64,000 nucleotides of DNA from Sediminicola arcticus (GCF_040566695.1 NZ_JBEXAE010000008.1:42352-106351), one strand, 5' to 3'; counted from the first letter of the stretch, positions 1-8,266 are shown. Notes: generated from the letters alone by a model not told the origin. Program-made: numbers and translations.

Positions 1-49
1 AATTATTCAAAAAACTGAACTTAATTTAGAGTATTCTTAAAAGTACATT

Positions 50-934
50 ATGCCCTATACCCTTACAAATAAACTTTTGGAACTCCATGTAGATTTTCCC
101 TCAGAAAATTATACAGGTTCACGTTTCGATTGGTCTGGAAAAATAACCTCTGTGAAATTCCAGAATATATCCATTACAGGCGTGGAACAAACAAACCTAG
201 CGGAAGGCATCCACCGTGGTAAAGGATTTTACAATGAATTTGGGATTAACTCCCCCCTAGGTTTTGATACTACGGAGATTGGGGATTGGTTCCATAAGAT
301 TGGGGTGGGACTCTTAAAAAAAGATTCAGATATCTACGACTTCCAAAAAAACTACGAAGTGCACCCTGCCGAATTTAATGTTATCAAAAGCAAAACTCAA
401 ATAACTAGTACTTGTATTGCTAAGCTTTACAATGGTTTTGGGTATATTCTAAACAAAGAAATAGCGCTATTTAAAAGTGGTTTTACGATCCGTTATCAAT
501 TAAAGAATACAGGTGATAAAACTATAAAAACCAATGAATACAACCACAATTTTTTGGCCGTAGACAAAAGTTTAATTGGAATTGACTATCACTTAAAATT
601 TTCATTTCCCTTACAGCCCAATCTTTTTGGGGAAACGGTAAACCCTGAAAAGAAGGCGATCTTAGGTAAAGATGACGTTTCCTTTATAGGAACGCCCCAA
701 GAACAATTCTTTTTTAGTAATCTGTCTGGAGGTAAAACCGTCTATGCCCAATGGGAACTGCTGAATCTCAAAAGTAATATCGGGATCCGTGAAACCGGAA
801 GTTTCCCGACTAATTCCTTTAACCTCTGGGGATGGACCCATGTGATCAGTCCTGAAATATATCATACAATTGCCCTTAATCCCGGAGAAACCACGTCTTG
901 GTCTAGAACGTACGATATTTTTACCATAGCCTAG
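50..934 (+). CDS. Galactose mutarotase-like protein of unknown substrate
   Basis: This is a 294-residue protein with no signal peptide, so it is probably cytoplasmic. The sequence is beta-rich throughout and has an Asn-Glu-Tyr-Asn-His-Asn stretch at residues 162-167. Near the C-terminus it has a Pro-Glu-x-Tyr-His segment followed by a Leu-Asn-Pro-Gly-Glu turn. Both features resemble the galactose mutarotase/aldose 1-epimerase superfamily, in which a central His and a late Glu act on the sugar ring. The family assignment is an inference from this pattern; the substrate cannot be read from the sequence. It stands alone: the next gene starts over 300 bases downstream, and no clear terminator follows. 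Confidence 0.6.
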   Translation: MPYTLTNKLLELHVDFPSENYTGSRFDWSGKITSVKFQNISITGVEQTNLAEGIHRGKGFYNEFGINSPLGFDTTEIGDWFHKIGVGLLKKDSDIYDFQKNYEVHPAEFNVIKSKTQITSTCIAKLYNGFGYILNKEIALFKSGFTIRYQLKNTGDKTIKTNEYNHNFLAVDKSLIGIDYHLKFSFPLQPNLFGETVNPEKKAILGKDDVSFIGTPQEQFFFSNLSGGKTVYAQWELLNLKSNIGIRETGSFPTNSFNLWGWTHVISPEIYHTIALNPGETTSWSRTYDIFTIA

Positions 935-1271
935 TCCAACGAATCTAAAGAAGAGGTTCCCATCTTTTTCAGTGGGCAAGTAATCGTGAACTGAATTTCA
1001 AGCAATGTAAAAAAATCCATAAACAACTGTTATGTAGTAATTTATGTTCGTTTTATTTTTGCTGATCAGCAATTATATTCTGTATTAGGTATGTCAAATC
1101 CCCCCTTACTTTTAAAATTAAAGGTTTGGATAAAGTGTTGCAATCCGATTTATTCATATGCTATGCTAGATCCTGATACCATACAGGCATATATTCAAGG
1201 TATTATCATTCTTAAGTTTTAAACGGGAAAGCCGAAAACCAATCCAAGTAAGCACCAACAAATGAAACCAA
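935..1271. other. Intergenic region, no gene seen
   Basis: No convincing coding frame was found in this 337-base AT-rich stretch. The only structure noted is a perfect 14-base palindrome, TTGCTGATCAGCAA, at 1059-1072. It has no downstream T-tract on the plus strand, so an operator-like site is as likely as a weak terminator. The region should contain the promoter of the downstream SnoaL-like gene, but no clean TAnnTTTG box was found. Confidence 0.4.
1059..1072. promoter_or_regulatory. Perfect palindrome, possible protein-binding site
   Basis: TTGCTGATCAGCAA is a perfect 14-base palindrome about 200 bases upstream of the SnoaL-like gene. Its role is unknown, and a chance palindrome of this length is possible in a window of this size. 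Confidence 0.25.
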
Positions 1272-2152
1272 ATGAAAACTAAAAACACCTTCATCCTCTT
1301 CATTACTCTTGTAAGTATGGCGACCACCTTCGCCCAAAAAAGCAACATTAACAAAGACCTTAAAATGTATTCCCAAGTTTGGGACGACATTGTAAACAAG
1401 GGTCAGATAGACCGCATTAATACCGAAAATTTCGCCACGGACATTACTTTGGTCACAAGTCCAGAGAACATTGTAGGGATTGAAGGTTTTAAAGCCTATT
1501 ACCAAAAAACCTCACAGGGTTTTCGGATGTTTCCTTTACCATTCTCGATGTCTTTGGACAAAACGATAAAATAGTAAAAAAATGGAATTTTAAGGGCACA
1601 CACACGGACGACTTCTTTGGTATCCCCGCCACAGGAAAAATGGTGGACATAGATGGGGTGACCTTGGTGAAAATGAAAAACGGAAAAATTGCCCAAGAAC
1701 AGGATTTTATGGACAATATGTTGTTTATGACTCAATTGGGAATGCTGTCCAATCCAGAAAATACGTGTATTGTGGACAACCTCTATAAGGCCTTTGCTGT
1801 TGGGGATATTCCTTCTGTACTCAGCACAATGGACGCCAATATTGTTTGGAACGAGGCCGAAGGCAATGCATATGCCGACGGTAATCCGTACATAGGACCA
1901 GATCCTATTTTAAATGCCGTTTTTGCACGCCTCGGAGCAGATCACGAATACTATAACCTTACCGATATCCAATTACATGAGATGAGCAATGACCAAGTGC
2001 TTGCCACCTTACGCTATGATGCCAAATTGAAGGAAAATGGTGTCTTAATAGATGCCCAGGCCGCCCACCTTTGGACCCTGAAAGATGGAAAAGTGATCGG
2101 CTTTCAGCAGTTTGTAGATACCAACCAATTAGCGGATACTCTCAGTAAATAA
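1272..2152 (+). pseudogene. Secreted tandem SnoaL-like (NTF2-fold) protein, broken by a frameshift
   Basis: The first frame (1272-1574) encodes a signal peptide, cleaved after the Ala-Gln near residues 21-22, and the start of an NTF2/SnoaL-like domain. It then runs into a TAG at 1572-1574. The neighbouring frame continues the domain without interruption through 1640-2152, which carries a second SnoaL-like domain. Adding one base to the A-run at 1504-1509 restores a single 293-residue protein: the 881 bases plus one divide evenly into codons. SnoaL-like proteins include polyketide cyclases, ester cyclases and many uncharacterised secreted members, so no reaction is assigned. The break could be real decay or a one-base error in the A6 run. 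Several other broken genes nearby favour real decay. Confidence 0.75.
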
Positions 2153-2234
2153 GCAAACACTATATAAAGGAAAAGCGGAAATTTGTTGAGCCTATTCCTT
2201 TAATAATGCCGAATAATCTTAAAAAAAAGCTACT

Positions 2235-2266
2235 AAAGCGCAAGTGATCACGGCTTGTGCTTTTTT
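2235..2266 (+). terminator. Rho-independent terminator
   Basis: A 10-pair stem with one G-U pair (AAAGCGCAAG against CTTGTGCTTT), a 9-base loop and a T-tract follow the SnoaL-like gene by about 80 bases. Confidence 0.7.
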
Positions 2267-2350
2267 AATATATTTATAATATCCGTTCAACCATAACTTT
2301 TCGTCTCGATAGCCATTGGGATTATAAGGATGGGTATAACCTAACCACCA

Positions 2351-3115
2351 ATGGAAAACATGATCAAGCTTTTTAGGAGAATTCGGCAAAACCTGTTGAC
2401 TGAAAATAAGTTCAACAAATACCTTCTTTATGCCATTGGGGAGATTGTACTAGTGGTTATTGGTATTTTGATCGCTTTACAGATCAATAATCTAAATGAG
2501 GAAAGCAAGATCAATACCTCTGTTGCCAAACATTTAATTATTCTAAAGTAAAACATACTGGAGGATCAAATACAATTGAGGGAATTACAACACATTATGA
2601 TGGAAAATTCCCATTACGCAGACTCATCCGTGTTGCAAATAAGAACCTTGATTCCTCTTGATAATCAAATTAAAAAGTATTTAAGCAAATTAATACAAGA
2701 ATATCAGTTTAGACCCAATACCAATGCCATAGAAACCATTACACAATCCAATGAAATTCCTTCCTTAGATTCTGAACTACAAACTGCTATTCTTAATTAT
2801 TATGCCCTGATAGAACGAACAAAAGAACGGGAACACATTTCAAACACCCAAAGACAAAGTAAGTATGAGAACCATATAAATAATTATTATCCCGAAATAT
2901 TTCAAAAGGACAATGAATGGGACTTCGTTAAAACATTCTATAAAAATGACCCCAGACCTATAACCCCTATTAATGAAAACAAATTCCTTTTGGATAGACC
3001 TCTGGAAGCATTGTTAGTCTCAAGATATTTTCAGAGTAGTGTTCTTCAGGAGTATTACACCGATTTATTGGAGTCCTCAGAAACTATTCTGAAATTATTG
3101 TCAGAAGAATCATAG
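2351..3115 (+). pseudogene. DUF6090-type membrane-anchored protein with an in-frame stop
   Basis: The first 66 codons match the start of the DUF6090 family, which is common in Bacteroidota. A basic N-terminus with Phe-Arg-Arg-Ile-Arg is followed by one hydrophobic segment (about residues 25-45) and Leu-Gln-Ile-Asn-Asn-Leu-Asn. A TAA at 2549-2551 interrupts the frame. The same frame then stays open to 3115 and encodes the helical C-terminal domain typical of the family, so the whole gene would be about 254 residues. The stop is a base substitution and not a length change, so a homopolymer error would not explain it. ATG 2360 is an alternative start that fits the family consensus better. The family's function is unknown. 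Readthrough cannot be excluded but nothing suggests it. Confidence 0.75.
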
Positions 3116-3147
3116 CGGTAAACTTTTATCTATAAAAACCTATAGGT

Positions 3148-3279
3148 ATGAAAACAATGACCTGCAGACAATTGGGAGGGGTCTATGATCTGCCATTTAG
3201 GACCAACACTTTTGATGAAATAGCCGAGATGAGCAAAAAGCAAGAGCTTATAAAACCCCCTAAAGCCATGAAAGAGTAG
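3148..3279 (+). CDS. Shortened DUF1059-like small protein
   Basis: This 43-codon frame begins Met-Lys-Thr-Met-Thr-Cys-Arg-Gln-Leu-Gly-Gly and continues with Phe-Asp-Glu-Ile-Ala-Glu-Met-Ser-Lys. That matches the N-terminal half of small flavobacterial DUF1059-like proteins. Family members usually continue with a longer charged C-terminus. Here about ten residues seem to be missing after the Ser-Lys-Lys, and the frame ends early in Ala-Met-Lys-Glu. It may be a decayed remnant like its neighbours or a genuine short variant. No function is known. Confidence 0.5.
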   Translation: MKTMTCRQLGGVYDLPFRTNTFDEIAEMSKKQELIKPPKAMKE

Positions 3280-3323
3280 TTCTAAAAAAAGAGAACTGAA
3301 TTTAATGCTCTATGAAAGGATAA

Positions 3324-3645
3324 ATAAAATATTCCAGAAAGGCAGGAGCAATAGCAAATACCGGTATATCAACGTATACTGGACAAATATTAACTAATCT
3401 CGGTGCTATATCGGGCTTTGAAACCGCTACTCATTATGGAGAAATTGTTCCTCCTAGTGGAGATGTTGAGATAATTAAGGAGATTGATGGTACTGCTACT
3501 TTTAGCCTGTATCAAAATGGAGTGCTAATACCCAATTCTAGCAGAATTAGAACAACAAAAGTTAATACGGTCGATGTTACTTTACGAGCAATGGCTACTA
3601 TCGCTCAAGATGAAAATATTGAGGTGAGATGGATTGCGTGTAATG
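3324..3645 (+). pseudogene. C-terminal remnant of a repetitive surface/structural protein
   Basis: This frame is open from just after a TAA at 3321 and has no usable start codon. It encodes Tyr-Thr-Gly-Gln, then Gly-Thr-Ala-Thr-Phe-Ser-Leu-Tyr, Asn-Gly-Val-Leu-Ile-Pro-Asn-Ser and finally Ile-Glu-Val-Arg-Trp. This style is seen at the C-terminal end of long, repetitive flavobacterial surface or structural proteins. The frame stops resembling that family right after Arg-Trp, where the DNA becomes homologous to the thioesterase gene that follows. It is therefore a 5'-deleted fragment joined to another gene. Confidence 0.6.
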
Positions 3646-4077
3646 AGCGCTGCGAAATACCCCATCTATATGGATTTTGTCCGTTGGGAATTAATTGCTA
3701 GATCAAAATCATTAAAAGCCATTGTAAAAAGAGGACTTGCACCAACATTAGGTTCCCAAAAGATTATTTACAGAAAACCTTTAAAAATCTGGTCAAAATT
3801 TGATGTGGTATTGGAGAGTGTTGGCATGGATGATAAGTGGATTTACAATATTCATTATTTTGAACAAGAAAATGAAGTTAAGGCAATAGGCATTACAGGA
3901 ATACTTATTTGGAGAAAAAATATTCCCACTGACCTCACGGATATCATGAAAGAAGTTGGTGAAAATGGAAAAATAGTTCCCCCCTCTTGGGTCTTAAAAA
4001 TCTTTAAAGAGGATAAAAAAATTATAGAAAATGCCAACGAAATAATCTATAGCCAGCAAGGCACTAGTATTTCATAG
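3643..4077 (+). pseudogene. THEM6-like thioesterase (4HBT_2), 5'-truncated copy
   Basis: The protein matches the full-length paralogue at 6493-7038 from its residue 43 (ATG at 3643; a TTG at 3634 is also in frame) nearly to its end, with high identity at both DNA and protein level. The missing part is the family's N-terminal hotdog strand with Gly-Leu-Phe-Asp-Cys-Asp-Gly-Leu, which in this superfamily helps form the active site. The remaining about 145 residues keep the Lys-Tyr-Pro-Ile-Tyr-Met-Asp-Phe helix and the Trp-Ser-Lys-Phe-Asp strand. The 5' boundary is a junction with a surface-protein fragment at the shared octamer GGATTGCG (3631-3638). It is probably non-functional; a short product cannot be ruled out. 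Confidence 0.7.
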
Positions 4078-4088
4078 AAACATACTGC

Positions 4089-4177
4089 CCCTCGCGCACA
4101 ATGGAGAGGGCTGGACACAAAACCCCAATAAATTCATGATGATGAGTAAAATAGGTTTCGACTGCGCTGAACCTGAC
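4089..4177. repeat. Dispersed intergenic repeat, copy 1 (degenerate)
   Basis: The element pairs a left arm (CTCGCGCACAATGGAGAG, degenerate) with a right arm containing TTTCGACTGCGCTGAACCTG. Compared with the copies at 7971-8060 and 8924-9006, the order (left arm, GGTATGGACAC-like core, right arm as near inverse of the left) is the same. It is a non-coding palindromic element of a kind common between flavobacterial genes. Confidence 0.65.
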
Positions 4178-4194
4178 AATGAAAAATTTCATAA

Positions 4195-4232
4195 GATTCC
4201 CCGATGCCACCTCTAAGGCAGGCGGGGATCTT
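4195..4232. terminator. Imperfect hairpin, terminator-like
   Basis: GATTCCCCGATGCC pairs imperfectly with GGCAGGCGGGGATC across an 8-base loop and is followed by TTTCTTT. It lies after the truncated thioesterase and the repeat. It may be a terminator or part of a repeat family. Confidence 0.45.
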
Positions 4233-4371
4233 TCTTTATAACTAAATTCTCACTACATACAAGAGGTCCCACCCTAGCTAAGAACTCCATCCTATTCCCA
4301 ATAACCTTTATGAAGAATAAAGCCACTTAAATTTTTTAACCCATCTTTGGACTACCCTGAAAAGAAGTAGT

Positions 4372-5586
4372 ATGAAAGATAACATAAAACTTGGACTAAA
4401 AGAAAACTGGCCACAATTCACCATTTTGGTGATTGTTAATGCCTTTGTAGGTGGTATGGTAGGTTTGGAACGCACCATTATCCCCAAATTTGCTGAATTG
4501 GAATTTGGGATGGCTTCCAAAACCGCAATCCTTTCCTTTATTATCGCCTTTGGCATCACCAAGGCCGTCACCAATTACTTTACAGGAAAATTGGCCAATA
4601 GGTTTGGCAGAAGGAATCTTTTGGTACTGGGTTGGATCATTGCCCTTCCCATTCCTTTTCTATTGATCTACGCCCCTTCCTGGAACTGGGTTATTTTTGC
4701 CAATATCCTTTTGGGTGTAAATCAAGGATTGACATGGAGCAGTACCGTGGTGATGAAAATAGATCTGGTAGGGCAAAAAGATCGCGGCTTGGCCATGGGC
4801 ATTAATGAGTTTGCCGGCTATTTCGCCGTAGGGGTGGTCGCCTTTCTAACGGGTATTATTGCACAAGAATATGGGGTTACTCCCTACCCTTTTTATTTGG
4901 GAATCGGTATTTCTATTATTGGTCTATTATTAACGGTATTCTTTGTTAAGGATACCCGAAAATTTGTGGACCAGGAACAAAAGACCACCGAGACCAATAC
5001 CTTGGAAAACGTCTTTTTGGAAACCTCATTTAAGGACAGAACATTAAGTTCCATTACCCAAGCAGGGTTGGTGAACAATTTAAATGATGGGATGATCTGG
5101 GGTCTTTTGCCCATCCTCCTATTTTCCTTTAATTATGATTCAAAAAGCATAGGTCTTATTGCCGCCATTTACCCTGCCGTTTGGGGAATAGGTCAGCTTT
5201 TTACAGGAAAAATGGCAGATCTCTATTCTAAAAAAGGCATGCTTTTTTGGGGCATGCTCTTGCAGGGACTAGCCATATTGTTCATTCCTGTTTTTACAGG
5301 TTTTTATGAATTGGCCAGTATTGCTGCCCTCTTGGGTCTTGGAACAGCCTTGGTATACCCTACATTTCTATCGGCCATTGCAGAGGCTACCTCACCAAGA
5401 CAACGGGCAGAAAGTATTGGGGTCTTTAGGTTATGGCGAGATTTGGGCTACGCCATAGGTGCCATTGTATCTGGGGTCATTGCGGACATGTTTGGGATAA
5501 CCTATGCCGTATTGACCATTGGGGTTCTCACAGTGCTGTCTTCATTGGTGATTCAATTTAGAATGCCAAAGGATCGCAAAAAGTAG
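4372..5586 (+). CDS. Major facilitator superfamily transporter
   Basis: This 404-residue protein has about twelve hydrophobic segments split by a charged loop near residues 195-225, the usual two-times-six layout of MFS carriers. The Arg-Phe-Gly-Arg-Arg stretch near residue 80 fits the conserved cytoplasmic loop between segments 2 and 3. A second Ser-Pro-Arg-Gln-Arg-Ala-Glu motif in the C-terminal half is typical of predicted drug or metabolite efflux members. The substrate is not predictable. The gene is intact and lies between two thioesterase copies, with no close partner. The reading frame shows none of the damage seen in its neighbours. Confidence 0.85.
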   Translation: MKDNIKLGLKENWPQFTILVIVNAFVGGMVGLERTIIPKFAELEFGMASKTAILSFIIAFGITKAVTNYFTGKLANRFGRRNLLVLGWIIALPIPFLLIYAPSWNWVIFANILLGVNQGLTWSSTVVMKIDLVGQKDRGLAMGINEFAGYFAVGVVAFLTGIIAQEYGVTPYPFYLGIGISIIGLLLTVFFVKDTRKFVDQEQKTTETNTLENVFLETSFKDRTLSSITQAGLVNNLNDGMIWGLLPILLFSFNYDSKSIGLIAAIYPAVWGIGQLFTGKMADLYSKKGMLFWGMLLQGLAILFIPVFTGFYELASIAALLGLGTALVYPTFLSAIAEATSPRQRAESIGVFRLWRDLGYAIGAIVSGVIADMFGITYAVLTIGVLTVLSSLVIQFRMPKDRKK

Positions 5587-5627
5587 TTTTACAGTGCCCT
5601 CATTTTCCCAGCACACACTATTACCTC

Positions 5628-5652
5628 TTAACTGCGCCCGAGGCGACAATTA
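5628..5652. repeat. Dispersed repeat, degenerate half-copy
   Basis: TTAACTGCGCCCGAGGCGACAA resembles the right arm of the dispersed element (TTTCGACTGCGCTCGAGG-type) with several changes. It lies between the MFS gene and the small membrane protein gene. Confidence 0.4.
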
Positions 5653-5803
5653 CTTCCATTAGTATTTCATAATTAAAATCTTTTTGGTTTAAATAGGTGT
5701 TTTTTCTATATTGTCGAAATTAACGAACTACGATACTAAAATTATACTTGTAGATTTCAGTAATTAATTAAGTGCCATTACATAAAAAATCAGTGATAAA
5801 ATT

Positions 5804-6199
5804 ATGAAAACTGCATTTCGAGTAATTTCAACATTTATATCATTTATTAGTAGCTACCTTTTTATATATTGGGTTCCATTCTCCTTGATTCCCGGAGCAC
5901 ACACTATTGCTTGGATTCCCAATGTTGTTTCATTGCTTTTGGCAATGGGTATTGCCTTTTTTATTTGGAAAAAAACGAGAGCTATGTCAAACAACTTGGC
6001 TCTATATATTATCATGGGTGGGGTCATCACGGGAGCTATCGGATTTATATTAGGCTTTTTCGGCCCCATTATTTTCACCCCAAATTCTGCCCAAGGCCCT
6101 TTACTTGGAATTTTCATCACAGGACCAATTGGTTTTCTGATTGGAATTGTGGTAGGTGGAATTTATTGGAGGGTTAAAGTAAGAAACAATCCATCTTAA
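5804..6199 (+). CDS. Small integral membrane protein of unknown function
   Basis: This is a 131-residue protein with four hydrophobic segments at roughly residues 8-30, 36-55, 65-88 and 98-121. The last two are Gly-rich and contain a Gly-Pro pattern repeated around the Pro-Asn-Ser-Ala loop. The C-terminus is short and basic. I do not recognise the family. The gene stands alone: 217 bases separate it from the MFS gene and almost 300 from the next. Its coding looks intact. Confidence 0.65.
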   Translation: MKTAFRVISTFISFISSYLFIYWVPFSLIPGAHTIAWIPNVVSLLLAMGIAFFIWKKTRAMSNNLALYIIMGGVITGAIGFILGFFGPIIFTPNSAQGPLLGIFITGPIGFLIGIVVGGIYWRVKVRNNPS

Positions 6200-6492
6200 T
6201 TAAGATAGCAAGGCACGAGGTTTAAGCCCCGAAATATGCCAATATTTTATACTATTAAAAGAAAAAATAACTGGATAAAACGGTTGCCAACAAGGACTAT
6301 TACATATTGTAACCCACAATATCCTCTCGAGCGCAGTCGATATGTTCTTTTTTAGCTCCAACCCACCTGGTTTGCTAAAATTTTTTAAAGTTTAATAGAT
6401 TATATTTTCTAAATTGGAGCAAAGAATAACCTCTTTAAGCCAAAGAAAACCAATGGCCTTCTGTAATTAATTAACTATATCCAAAAACCCGC
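6200..6492. other. Intergenic region with half repeat and shared 21-base motif
   Basis: No gene is seen. The region has a half-copy of the dispersed repeat (CTCTCGAGCGCAGTCGA, 6324-6340) and the string ACAAGGACTATTACATATTGT at 6290-6310. The second string matches one at 11955-11975 with the same length and outer bases. Confidence 0.5.
6324..6340. repeat. Dispersed repeat, half-copy
   Basis: CTCTCGAGCGCAGTCGA is the left arm of the dispersed element seen in full at 8924-9006. No right arm follows. Confidence 0.6.
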
Positions 6493-7038
6493 ATGATTTA
6501 TTACTGGTGCAGTATTTTAAAAATATTGGTCCTGAGAAATTTACAAAGTGAAGTGAAATATGACCAGACCATAAGAAGATCTTTTAGGGTCGGACTCTTT
6601 GATTGTGACGGATTGCGAGTAATGACGGCCGCCAAATACCCTATCTATATGGACTTTGTTCGATGGGAGTTAATTGCCAGATCTAAACTATTCAACGCTA
6701 TTGTAAAAAGAGGTCTTGCACCAACGTTGGGATCCCAAAAGATTATTTACAGAAAGCCTTTGAAAATTTGGTCAAAATTTGATGTGGTACTGAAGAGTGT
6801 TGGCATGGATGACAAGTGGATCTACCATGTTCATTATTTTGAACAAGAAAATGAAGTCAAGGCAATAGGCATTACCCGTGCACTGATATGGAAAAGAAAT
6901 GTTCCCACTGCGCTTACAGATATCATGAAAGAAGTTGGTGCCACTGAAAAAACAGTCCCCCCCTCTTGGGTTTTAAAAATATTTGAAGATGATAAAGAAA
7001 TTATAGAACATGCCAACCATTTGAAACAGCCTAAATGA
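6493..7038 (+). CDS. THEM6-like acyl-CoA thioesterase family protein (4HBT_2)
   Basis: This 181-residue hotdog-fold protein is related to the THEM6/4HBT_2 group. It has a short hydrophobic N-terminus, then Gly-Leu-Phe-Asp-Cys-Asp-Gly-Leu (residues 34-41), which matches the family's Asp-containing first strand. A Lys-Tyr-Pro-Ile-Tyr-Met-Asp-Phe helix and the second strand set with Trp-Ser-Lys-Phe-Asp follow. Members are predicted to hydrolyse acyl thioesters; no substrate can be assigned. The stop codon overlaps the ATG of the downstream lipoprotein esterase (ATGA), so the two were probably translated together. A 5'-truncated paralogue lies 2.9 kb upstream in the same orientation. Confidence 0.75.
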   Translation: MIYYWCSILKILVLRNLQSEVKYDQTIRRSFRVGLFDCDGLRVMTAAKYPIYMDFVRWELIARSKLFNAIVKRGLAPTLGSQKIIYRKPLKIWSKFDVVLKSVGMDDKWIYHVHYFEQENEVKAIGITRALIWKRNVPTALTDIMKEVGATEKTVPPSWVLKIFEDDKEIIEHANHLKQPK

Positions 7039-7932
7039 AAAAGACACGAATCAGTTTAACCATTATTGGTCTCCTTCTTTTGGCCTCCTGCTCAAAAAGG
7101 CTCACCGCCATCCAAAATAAAACACCTGAACAGATTGGAACTGCTTACACTATACATAAAGATGTTTCATATGGTTCGGATGTCGAATAGAAGATGGACA
7201 TGTATCTTTCTAAGCATGCTACATCTTATGGCAATAAGAATTACACCATTGTATTCCTTCACGGGGGCGGCTATTATGTAAGCGATAAAACCCAAGAGGA
7301 AAAATACATTGAGCCTTATCTTAAAAAAGGCCTTAACATTATCAACATGAATTACCGACTAAAAAAGGGAATTCCATTGGCAACAAGTGACTTAACAAAT
7401 GCTTTAAACTTTCTCCACACGAATAACAGCGCTTATAAGTTAAATTTATACAATGTAATTGTGACCGGTTTTTCTGCGGGAGCACATATAGCTACAAATG
7501 TTGGGGTTAACCCAAAATAATCCTGAATATCCCAATCAATTACATGATGGAATTTCCATCACTGGAATCATTAACTTTTCTGGTCCCGTAGCCGGCTTGG
7601 ACATTGTGGAAAAAATTTTTTCGGATAGTGATATTGAAATAATGAGCGAAATAGGCAGGGCACTATTTCCGTTGAGCGAAGGTTATGAATCTAAGGAGAA
7701 CATAGCAGTCTATGAACCTATAACCTACTTTGACCAAAACGATCCACCAATATTCTTGTGGCACGGAGGTAATGATAATCAGGTACCCCCAAAAACATTT
7801 GAAAGGTTCGTTCCAATGCTTCAACCTCAAAAGGACGTGGTGATGTTCTTAGCAGAGGGACAACACAGCCCAAACCTTGAAGAATTACAGAATGCCTATA
7901 ATACCATCTTTCTCTTTTTAGATACTTTATAA
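7035..7932 (+). pseudogene. Lipoprotein alpha/beta-hydrolase (esterase), broken by a stop and a frameshift
   Basis: The gene starts with a lipoprotein signal (Leu-Ala-Ser-Cys, Cys at about residue 19). It continues as an alpha/beta-hydrolase of the BD-FAE/esterase type with the oxyanion motif His-Gly-Gly-Gly and the nucleophile elbow Gly-Phe-Ser-Ala-Gly. A TAG at 7188-7190 replaces what is normally a Gln before Lys-Met-Asp. The frame then shifts at the G-run 7503-7506: removing one G joins Thr-Asn-Val-Gly to Leu-Thr-Gln-Asn-Asn and restores the rest, including the Asp loop (Trp-His-Gly-Gly-Asn-Asp) and the catalytic His (Gln-His-Ser). The repaired protein is about 298 residues. Two independent lesions make it a confident pseudogene. 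Confidence 0.85.
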
Positions 7933-8266
7933 AAAAACTCCTTCCAACATGCGCATTGGGTATACCTTCATATCCCCTAGCGCGCAGTCGAGAGGTATGG
8001 ACACGCAATCCTTGATTCCAGTCAAGCGGTTTCGTCTGCGCTCAACCTGAAAAACGAACACTCCCTTACACTTTACCAAAAACCTTCAAATTAAAAATTT
8101 CATCCTTCTAAGGCACTGGAAAACAAATTAATACACTTAGGTTTAGGCAGTTACCTTTATTTTATAAATGGCCATTGTTAACTTAATCTCTGGATTTTAA
8201 GACAGTATTAATACAATTTGAGTATTAAATTTTTATACTGCGAACTAACTATTAAAACAAGTATAT
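7933..8266. other. Intergenic region with a full dispersed repeat
   Basis: No gene is seen. A complete copy of the dispersed element lies at 7971-8060. The remaining 200 bases are AT-rich and should hold the promoter of the small gene at 8267, but no clean -7 box stands out. Confidence 0.5.
7971..8060. repeat. Dispersed intergenic repeat, full copy
   Basis: The left arm CCCCTAGCGCGCAGTCGAGA is followed by GGTATGGACACGCAAT, a short spacer with TTCCAGTCAAG, and the right arm GGTTTCGTCTGCGCTCAACC. Arm and core order match the copy at 8924-9006 closely, and the arms are near inverse complements. Confidence 0.75.

Noticed and set aside
1504..1509. Programmed ribosomal frameshift in the SnoaL-like gene
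   Set aside because: There is an A6 run, but no stimulatory structure was seen and the SnoaL family is not known for frameshifting; decay or error is simpler.
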